A model generated the notes under the pieces. It was not told where the DNA came from, searched no databases, and saw only the letters and a list, made by a program, of their open reading frames with translations. DNA of 64,000 bases from Elgaria multicarinata webbii (lineage: Eukaryota > Chordata > Lepidosauria > Squamata > Anguidae): assembly GCF_023053635.1 (NCBI RefSeq), contig NC_086182.1, forward strand, positions 32,659,501 to 32,723,500, written 5' to 3'. A program made the position numbers and the translations under genes. This document shows positions 41,001-64,000 of the stretch, piece after piece (positions within the stretch are counted from its first letter, which is position 1; every line of letters begins with the position of its first letter).

Positions 41001-41676
41001 TTGACCCAATGAACTTTGAAAGTTTTAGTCCACCCTGAGTAGAAGCATCAGCTAAAGATTTTTACCACTGACTGAGTAGGACATTCTGAAACTGCACTGG
41101 GGTCCAGAGAATAACCAAGAATCCCTATGCAGGTCCAGGAATAAATGAGAGCCACAGAAAAGATCAAAGCACTCCGGAAAGGTGGATCACTCCCTGGAAG
41201 CTCACGCCAGCTCAGGACAAGTTGGAATGTGTCGGAAAACAGAGCGTTTCAACTATTGGGCGGTACGGAAATGTAATAAATGAACAAATAATAGAACCAC
41301 AGATTGTGTTCAGGTAAAGGAGAAACAAAGGGGGGAAAACAAGCAAAAGAATAGAACAAGCAGACCAAAAATAAGGAAGGCAAGTTGCCATGACTGGGTC
41401 AGACAGCCATGTGGGCCAGACTGGTGAGGCAGCTTAGACCTGTGGGCTGGATGTTCCTCATTCTTGATGTATGCAATTCAGGGGCGGAATGGGTTTCCAG
41501 GAGGTATTAACACCCCTGAACGAGTGAGTGCACACAAGTAAGATCTAGGAAAGAGATGCAGGCAACATATAAATAGGAATTTGCAAATGTTGGAAGCTGC
41601 ATAAAGCCTTACCGGGCACAGACTTCTGCTTCTTTTTCCCCGCTCTCTTCTCTTTTCCTTTCTTCGTGGGGGGCAT
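34964..41676 (-). CDS. CCDC153: CCDC153 (DRC12), coiled-coil ciliary protein (whole gene, 6 exons)
   Basis: CCDC153/DRC12 is a coiled-coil component linked to the nexin-dynein regulatory complex of motile cilia. Minus-strand coding exons are 41676-41613, 38636-38580, 37719-37600, 36674-36582, 35880-35750 and 35092-34964. They total 594 nt, 197 aa, against about 210 in human. The protein opens MPPTKKGKEKRAGKKKQK, a Lys-rich start like human [20 protein letters not shown]. It is then almost entirely heptad-rich helix (KQRLAALEKELEEARGDKKD; VDEMETEYEKILHGSLDRVL) and ends FGLNPLEI, like human FGLTPPGSL. Every intron has GT-AG ends and the phase is continuous. It converges on PDZD3 and diverges from CBL, as in human. 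Confidence 0.95.
35418..35533. mobile_element. CAG-CTG foldback hAT MITE
   Basis: CAGCCTTTCTCAACCTGGGG and CCCCAGGTTGAGGAAGGCTG ends, a palindrome of about 50-bp arms. CCDC153 intron 5. Target duplication no longer clear. Confidence 0.85.
35750..35880 (-). CDS. CCDC153: CCDC153 coding exon 5
   Basis: Minus-strand acceptor CTGCTCAACAG, donor TCCAT/GTGAGT. It encodes CQKDVQQSQADKVKTLEEKD, then IAEMQRKVDEMETEYEKILH, matching human MADMEAKYEEILH. An alternative AG 11 nt downstream breaks the frame. Confidence 0.94.
36582..36674 (-). CDS. CCDC153: CCDC153 coding exon 4
   Basis: Minus-strand acceptor TGCATTCCAG, donor ACTTG/GTATTG. It encodes MIRRYQQLQRQTDTRIQRLE, then AERQNLQEQL. Heptad helix, 93 nt, phase 1 in and out. 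Confidence 0.93.
37600..37719 (-). CDS. CCDC153: CCDC153 coding exon 3
   Basis: Minus-strand acceptor TGGCCTGCAG, donor TGAAG/GTGTGT. It encodes LRRDMARQAMADSEGLKQRL, then EKELEEARGDKKDIYE, which matches the human ELEEA-DKRDIY region. 120 nt, phase 1 in and out. Confidence 0.93.
37971..38100. mobile_element. CAG-CTG foldback hAT MITE with intact target duplication
   Basis: CAGCCTTCCTCAACCTGGGG to CCCCAGGTTGAGGAAGGCTG, almost a perfect palindrome. Flanked by ACCTAAGG on both sides (37963-37970 and 38101-38108), an exact 8-bp hAT duplication. Confidence 0.93.
38109..38350 (+). mobile_element. CR1 LINE fragment
   Basis: GGTTGTCACACAGAAAAGGG, GGAGAGACTGGACAACCATC, CAGGGATGCTTGGAAATGGG. Interrupted on its left by the MITE at 37971. 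Confidence 0.75.
38352..38548 (-). mobile_element. tRNA-derived SINE, second family
   Basis: The reverse strand reads GGGCGTGGCTTAGTGGCAGG, CAGGTTCAATGCCCAG and GCCAGTCAGTGTTGACAATA. Ends 32 bp from CCDC153 exon 2. Confidence 0.88.
38580..38636 (-). CDS. CCDC153: CCDC153 coding exon 2
   Basis: Minus-strand acceptor CATCTCTCTGCAG, donor CCTTG/GTGAGG. It encodes DEEKYRKTTLEVGTLKQHL, the start of the coiled coil. 57 nt, phase 1 in and out. Confidence 0.9.
38752..39227. mobile_element. 476-bp GC-rich hAT MITE
   Basis: Starts CAGGGCTGGCGCTAGACTAT and ends ATGGCAGCACCGGGCCTG (inverted CAGG-CC-GG-GCT termini). Exact 8-bp duplication CCTGTGAT at 38744-38751 and 39228-39235. The interior is C-rich with CTCGCCCGC-type repeats and a subpalindrome CCAGGATGCTGGGGTTGG. 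No coding sequence. Confidence 0.92.
39730..39860 (-). mobile_element. LINE 3' tail
   Basis: (ATG)n/(GATGAT)n then, reversed, GTAAACCGCCCAGGGAGCTT and GGGCGGTATAAAAATGC. Confidence 0.75.
39861..41580. other. CCDC153 intron 1, mostly unassigned
   Basis: Fragments of the AAGTAAG foldback repeat at 40645-40690 and 40805-40850, a palindrome TACTGTCCAGTAGCTTCTACTGGATAGTA at about 40918-40947 and a degraded LINE tail at 41250-41290. No extra CCDC153 exon seen. Confidence 0.5.
41613..41676 (-). CDS. CCDC153: CCDC153 coding exon 1
   Basis: On the minus strand ATG at 41676 opens MPPTKKGKEKRAGKKKQKSV. The donor is GCCCG/GTAAGG (GT at 41612-41611), phase 1. A plausible acceptor (CCCATTTATAG) lies 21 nt upstream of the ATG, so a separate leader exon nearer the X-box at 42071 is likely. 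Confidence 0.92.
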
Positions 41677-42070
41677 CCTTGTATGTTCCCTGTAACCTAT
41701 AAATGGGAACAGAATAAAAGCACTGTAGTATTTGGACGTTTTAGCTCTTTCTGACCTTCAACAAGAATTGGCCTATTGCCTGCATCTTAAACTGGTACTG
41801 CTGAAGAGAGACCCAGAGGGCAGTTTTATACAAAACTCACAAATCGCCCTTGTGCTGTTTATATGAATGCATAAAGCCTGTTGACGTGGAAGAGCAATCT
41901 AGAGAAAAAAGTACCTTTAAGACTTCGCAGATTGCTGTAAGCTACACAGTAGGAAAAATTAAACTATCTTTCTGTGAGCGTCAGTCCAAGCAGCCAATGA
42001 GCAAGGAGGGGGAAGAGACGTCTAGATTTCGGCAAGCCTATCCCAACTGGTGTGAGCTGGGGCTCCTCAC

Positions 42071-42083
42071 GTTGCCCGGCAAC
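42071..42083. promoter_or_regulatory. CCDC153: X-box (RFX site) upstream of CCDC153
   Basis: GTTGCCCGGCAAC is a perfect palindromic X-box (GTTGCC, one base, GGCAAC). RFX factors bind this motif and drive ciliary genes. It lies 395 bp upstream of the CCDC153 start codon, outside any recognised repeat, in a locally GC-rich stretch. CCDC153 is a motile-cilium gene, so the fit is good. Binding itself is inferred. Confidence 0.75.
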
Positions 42084-42329
42084 AGTCCCTGCTTGCTGCC
42101 AAGGTGACCAAAGGAAGCTTGGCAGAAAGCAGTTCCAGAAAAGGAGGTTTGCAAAGCTGCATCCAACTGTCCTGTAAGAAAAGACAGGATTTTCACACCC
42201 ATGGAAAACTTGGGGTGGGGAGAGAGAATCAAATGGACACAGAATTCTCCAGTTCGCAGAGGTGCTCACAGTAACTCTATCTTCTCCATGAAATGTTTGG
42301 CTTAACGTGACCCCAACCACAACTGTAAC

Positions 42330-42545
42330 AAAGCCATGTACAGCACCATGTACACTGATGGTGCTATATAAATAAATAATAATAATAATAACACGTTTTC
42401 TTTATGTTTATCACTGACATCTCTTTCTCTTGTCCCTTCTACTGCTAAAGCTTAGATTGGAAGCTCTCTGGGGCAGCGATCTCTTTTGGGCTTTGTTCGT
42501 TGTTGTTTGTGTTCCTCTGGGAAGTGCCATATCCTTTTGACGGCA
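42330..42545 (+). mobile_element. L2-like LINE 3' tails (two, adjacent)
   Basis: GTACAGCACCATGTACACTG with (AAT)n to 42390, then TTAGATTGGAAGCTCTCTGG and GGGCAGCGATCTCTTTTGGG. Confidence 0.7.
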
Positions 42546-42822
42546 CTACACAACAGTTCATTACTGAATATTACAAGTTGCAACACAGAACGCTCCTCAT
42601 AGGGGTCCCAGCTCTCCAGTTTTCCTTCCCATTTCAACATTCTGTGGCCTCAAAGCAGGTTCTGCTTTTGCGACCATCCCTGCCTTATTTTATTTCTGCA
42701 AAACATGGAGAACCCTAGGACCACTGAGTGCTGAGAGACAAGATGAAGGAGGATTATGCTTCCCTCATATGTATGCCCCCTTTTTGAGGCCAAATTCAGG
42801 CTCCTCATCCCCTGCTCTGGAC

Positions 42823-43240
42823 TAGGGTGACCAACTGTCAGGATTTCCCCGGATTTGTCCTGGTTTTTGTTCTTTCCATGGTGTCAGGGGGGATTTTCTA
42901 TAATTTTCAATAATGTCCTGGAATGACACACCTTCCCCTTTAAGGCTGCCATTAGCATGGCAGGAGGGAGTGACATGCGTTCTTGAGGCACAGCATTCCC
43001 CCACCCCGAGCTCCAATTGAGGTCTTAAAGGGGAAAGTGGGTCATTCGTGGACTTTATAGAAAAGGCCCCAATTGGAGTGGATGGTGGTGGTGCAGAATG
43101 AAATCCTTTCCCCTCCTCCACTCCAATCGGGTTCTTTAAGGTGGCGGGGGAATAACGTACTTTCTGCAGGACTCAGAAAGCTGCTTCCCCCCCACACACT
43201 AGGTGTCCTCTTTTTTGGTTTCCCAAATATGGTCACCCTA
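42823..43240 (-). mobile_element. 418-bp hAT-type MITE, copy B (inverted relative to copy A)
   Basis: Ends TAGGGTGACCA and TGGTCACCCTA, with exact 8-bp duplications CTCTGGAC at 42815-42822 and 43241-43248. The interior matches copy A at 16741-17159 along its whole length with scattered single-base differences, in the opposite orientation. Confidence 0.94.
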
Positions 43241-43309
43241 CTCTGGACACACATGGGGTAGACCCATGAACAAAGTTAAAAGGCTGCCACTGTTATGATC
43301 AACTTGACC

Positions 43310-43410
43310 ATGTGATGGTGCTGAAGTGCAGCTGCCAGTCAGAGCAGACAATGCCAAGCTAGATGGTCCAGTGGTCTAGTTCAGTCGAAGGCAGCTCCTT
43401 ATGTACAAGC
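43310..43410 (+). mobile_element. SINE fragment (second family)
   Basis: GCTGCCAGTCAGAGCAGACA, ATGCCAAGCTAGATGGTCCA and GAAGGCAGCTCCTTATGT. Confidence 0.65.
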
Positions 43411-44195
43411 AAGAGGGCCGATGTTCTACACTCCACAGCTGCCTTCTCCACAACTCCTGAACATCAGAGCATGCCACGACCATGCACACGGCAGCTGAGA
43501 TCGCAGCCAGCGAGTGAGAAATAGTTGATATGGGTCAACATTATGCAAAACACAGCGCAATGGTGTGGCTACAAGAGCAGAGGGAAGTGCACTCTGCTCT
43601 CTTTTGATCTTGCTAGCCTTTTAAAAAAGTGTGTGTGTGTGTAACCACAGAGGCTCATTGTGAAAGAGCATTCCTTGCCAAAGGTGCAAGATCAGGACAG
43701 GAGATATGGCACCAGTACTAGAGTTCTATAGCTGCAGTTCATGAACAGAAGACTTAGCAGTTCACAACACTGCAACTCCTAATTGCCTTGTTTCAACGCT
43801 GGCCTCTGACCAATTGACTTACACTGGTTACACTGGACTTCCAACAGGAAAAACACACCCTGTGATTTAAGGCTGGCAGATTTCCCCTTTGCCACGGAGC
43901 CGGTCCTTCCTCACACTCTTCATGTGGGGCAGTCCCTAAAAATATCTTCTGCTGGATCAATTCCTCTTAGTTCCCAGAAAGGTTACCTATTCTGTTATTT
44001 CAAAACAGGAAGGCCTCCTCCTACTGTTTGCATTTTGGTTTCCTTTGTGTCAGATCTGTTTATCACTTCCACATTTTCCTCATGCCCTTCTGCATTTATG
44101 GAAAACATATCAAACACATTAGGCTTATTACTTATTATTCTTAACACTCACATACAGATTTGTCTGCTAAAAAGTAATCAAGAACATTGAAAACA
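43411..44195. other. Unassigned DNA between CCDC153 and CBL
   Basis: No gene recognised. Includes a short (GT)n at about 43629-43641. Confidence 0.4.
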
Positions 44196-44700
44196 GTAAA
44201 AACATTAAAACTACACATTTCAAAAGGCTAAATTGAAACCATGCATCTTCATACCCTTCCTAAAGCCTGAGAAAGTGGTGACCATCCTAGTACTTGGGGG
44301 AGCATGTTCCATAGTTTGGGGGCAACACAGGAGGTAGCCTTTTCACGTGTGCCCAACACATTTCTGCAGGTAATGGTGCCCTGTAGATCTTAATACCTGG
44401 GCTGGTTCATAACAAAATAAGTGGTCTCTTAAATGGCCAGGTTCTAAGCCTTTTAGGGCTTTAAGGTGCAATCCTATGCATGTTTAGAGAGAAAATGCCT
44501 ACAAGTCCCAGCATGCCGTAGCCAACCGTGCTGGCTAGGGCATGCTGGGACTTGTAGGCCTTTTCTCTCTCAAAACATACATAAGATTGCAACTTTAAAA
44601 GTTAAAACCAATACCTTAAACTGGGCCCCAAAAGCAATTGGCAAACAGTGCAGGTCTTTCAAGACAGGTATAATATGGTCCTGATACATGTGCAAATTGA
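44196..44700 (-). mobile_element. LINE 3' region interrupted by a palindromic MITE
   Basis: Minus-strand LINE (CCTTTTAGGGCTTTAA to 44463; continuing at about 44595 with AAAACCAATACCTTAAACTG). The insert at about 44465-44596 is a palindrome with ends TGCAATCCTATGCATGTTT and AAACATACATAAGATTGCA. The target duplication is about CTTTAAGG versus CTTTAAAA. Confidence 0.75.
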
Positions 44701-44953
44701 CACAAGCTCGCAAAGCGTACTATTCGTTATGCAACGTGATGCAAGTGAATTAACCTAAGAAATGAGAAGACGGGGGATCTACTAACGAACTAGCCATTTC
44801 ATCTTTTCTTTGCATTTGTGTCTACTACACGACCACACACCCCTCCCTTCCAATGCTTGGCATTCACAACAACAATAATAACAACAACAACAACTTCATT
44901 CAACTCACCAGCTTAATTAAGCGCCTTCCCTCTATCTCAGAATTTCTCTATAG

Positions 44954-45076
44954 CAGCCTTCCTCAACCTGGGGCGCTCCAGATGTGTTGGACTGCATCTC
45001 CCAGAATGCCCCAGGCTGGGGCATTCTGGGAGATGCAGTCCAACACATCTGGAGCGCCCCACGTTGAGGAAGGCTG
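44954..45076. mobile_element. CAG-CTG foldback hAT MITE with intact target duplication
   Basis: CAGCCTTCCTCAACCTGGGG on the left and CCCCACGTTGAGGAAGGCTG on the right, flanked by exact CTCTATAG duplications at 44946-44953 and 45077-45084. Lies about 160 bp upstream of the CBL CpG block. Confidence 0.93.
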
Positions 45077-45266
45077 CTCTATAGGCTTTGCCCCATTTAG
45101 AACTTTCTATTACAGAAGCCTGGCAAATCTTCCCAAACCCATCATGGCCACTCTAGTTGCCATTCCACAGAACTGCGCATGTCAGGGACCGCTCCACCTC
45201 TGAGCATGCGCAGTAGCCCACAAAACAAACAACGTACTTTTTTTTTAAAGAGCCGAGCCCCAATAA

Positions 45267-45366
45267 GGCGTGGCCATGCTAATAAGACGCCGGTTGGGCG
45301 CGGCCATGCTAATACGCCGCTGGGTGGGCGGGGCTATGCTAATACGCCACCGGTTGGGCGTGGCCT
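45267..45366 (+). repeat. 30-bp tandem repeat (3.3 units) at CBL promoter edge
   Basis: Three full 30-bp units start at 45267, 45297 and 45327, plus a 10-bp partial. Each unit joins a GC/CACCC-type box (GGCGTGGCC or GGCGGGGCT) to ATGCTAAT, an octamer-like POU motif. Bases 1-17 of the unit are nearly invariant. Confidence 0.85.
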
Positions 45367-45637
45367 TTTCTTTCTGGGCGCGGAGGAACCGGTTTTCTTT
45401 CCTCACGCCTCCAACCGTTGACAGTCCAAAGGACGGGAGCGCGCCCCGCAATGGAGAGACAGACCGCAAGGCGAGCGCGAGCGCGCGCCGGAAATGAGCA
45501 GCCCAACCAGAGCCGGCCGTACCGGCGCCTTTTAAAGCCCCTCGTCTGGTAGCGCGCGCACGCGCGCCTCACCCCGCCTCCTCCTTCCCACGCGAGAGCT
45601 CAGCGGTAGCTACCCCGCCCCCTTCCTCCGGTGCCGA

Positions 45638-45903
45638 CCAATCAGAACGCGCATCACCTCAGGGACGGCTCTTGAAGTGCTTGGCAAATCAGAACCCGCC
45701 TTCCCTCAGGGAGCGCGGAGCGAGCGGGCGGGGGGGGGGAAGGGAGAGGAAAGGGTGCTGTTGAGGCAAAGCAGCCAATCAGAATGCACCTTCCCTCAGC
45801 GGGAGGAGGGCGGAGAACTGCGAAGCGGACGCCTTTTTTTCGTCTTCTCTCTCTCTCTCTCTCTCTCTCTCGCTCGCGCGCGCCACCCACCCGACCAATC
45901 AGA
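45638..45903 (+). promoter_or_regulatory. CBL: Repeated CCAATCAGA (NF-Y) boxes
   Basis: CCAATCAGA occurs at 45638-45646, 45775-45783 and 45895-45903, all on the plus strand. A degenerate copy GCAAATCAGA is at 45684. The first three copies also share flanking bases downstream (a CTCAG motif about 15-20 nt after the box), suggesting a diverged tandem duplication of a promoter segment. CCAAT is the NF-Y site and is usual in CpG-island promoters. Confidence 0.75.
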
Positions 45904-46120
45904 GCGCTCCGCCGGAGGAGGCTCGCGCTCCTGTCACGGGCGGCCCTCGCGCCCGGCGGTTCGCGCACGCGCGCCGCTGGCTCCTGCCGTCTTCCTGCCC
46001 GCCTCTCTCTCCTCCTCCCTCCGCTTCCCTTTTCTTCGTCAGTCGGGCGCGTCCCCGGCGCTCGTGGAGCCGCCTTCCTCCTCCTCCTCCTTCTCCGTCG
46101 TCGGTAGCAAAGCCGGGGAA

Positions 46121-46149
46121 GCAGCAGCGGCAGCAGCAGCGGCGGCGGC
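46121..46149 (+). repeat. CBL: CAG/CGG triplet run in CBL 5' leader
   Basis: A short interrupted trinucleotide run (CAG and CGG units, about 9-10 triplets) lies about 100 nt upstream of the CBL start codon. The human gene has a CCG repeat in its 5' UTR, which is the FRA11B fragile site. Confidence 0.7.
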
Positions 46150-46249
46150 CCGGCGGAAGGGACACGCCTTAGCCGCCCCCCCCCCGTCTTCCTCCCTGGC
46201 TACCCCTCCCTCAGACGACCCCCGGCGTGGGCGCCCACCCCCCGCGCCC

Positions 46250-64000
<17,751 letters not shown>

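Larger units (their letters stand above)
45240..46249 (+). promoter_or_regulatory. CBL: CBL CpG-rich promoter and 5' leader
   Basis: A GC-rich, CpG-dense block sits between repeat-rich DNA and the CBL start codon. It contains GC boxes, a 30-bp tandem array (45267-45366), CCAAT boxes at 45638, 45775 and 45895, a CT run (about 45847-45871) and a CAG/CGG run (46121-46149). No TATA box is evident. Its position and composition fit a housekeeping-type promoter. The transcription start cannot be placed from sequence alone. Confidence 0.85.

Noticed and set aside
45677-46249. A 191-codon extension upstream of the CBL start as a real protein part
   Set aside because: High GC content explains the open frame and no similarity to CBL is seen. 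Kept only as a testable note.

Overview
This window is vertebrate genomic DNA, most likely from a squamate reptile (lizard or snake). Spliced genes have GT-AG introns, and the spaces between exons are packed with CR1 and L2-type LINE tails, tRNA-derived SINEs and many short foldback DNA elements of a kind common in squamate genomes. The species call is an inference from the repeat set. The gene identities rest on direct reading of the exons.

Four genes lie in the order and orientation known from human 11q23.3: NLRX1 (+, about 3.7-15.1 kb), PDZD3/NHERF4 (+, about 20-33.7 kb), CCDC153/DRC12 (-, about 41.7-34.9 kb) and the first two coding exons of CBL (+, from 46.25 kb, running off the right edge). 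I chained the reading frame across every intron from splice sites. The models give about 959 aa for NLRX1, 408 aa for PDZD3 and 197 aa for CCDC153. For CBL they give residues 1-132.

Region by region: 1-3.7 kb is repeat-rich upstream DNA. 3.7-15.1 kb is NLRX1, with GC-rich exons and introns full of foldback elements. 15.1-20 kb is an intergenic stretch holding a 419-bp hAT-type element and a 25-bp minisatellite of about 24 units. 20-33.7 kb is PDZD3, with three PDZ domains and no visible fourth. 33.7-34.9 kb separates the converging poly(A) signals of PDZD3 and CCDC153. 34.9-42.1 kb is CCDC153, with a perfect RFX X-box upstream. 42.1-45.2 kb is repeats. 45.2-46.4 kb is the CpG-rich CBL promoter, with a 30-bp tandem array, repeated CCAAT boxes and a short CAG/CGG run in the 5' leader. 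46.4-64 kb is CBL introns 1 and 2, AT-rich and mostly old repeats.

The genes do not form one pathway. NLRX1 is a mitochondrial NLR, PDZD3 an apical-membrane scaffold, CCDC153 a ciliary dynein-regulatory protein and CBL a RING ubiquitin ligase. I did not find an undescribed multi-gene system. The most notable points are the three-PDZ form of PDZD3, the X-box at CCDC153, the repeat architecture of the CBL promoter, and several families of non-autonomous hAT and Harbinger elements whose target-site duplications can be read directly.
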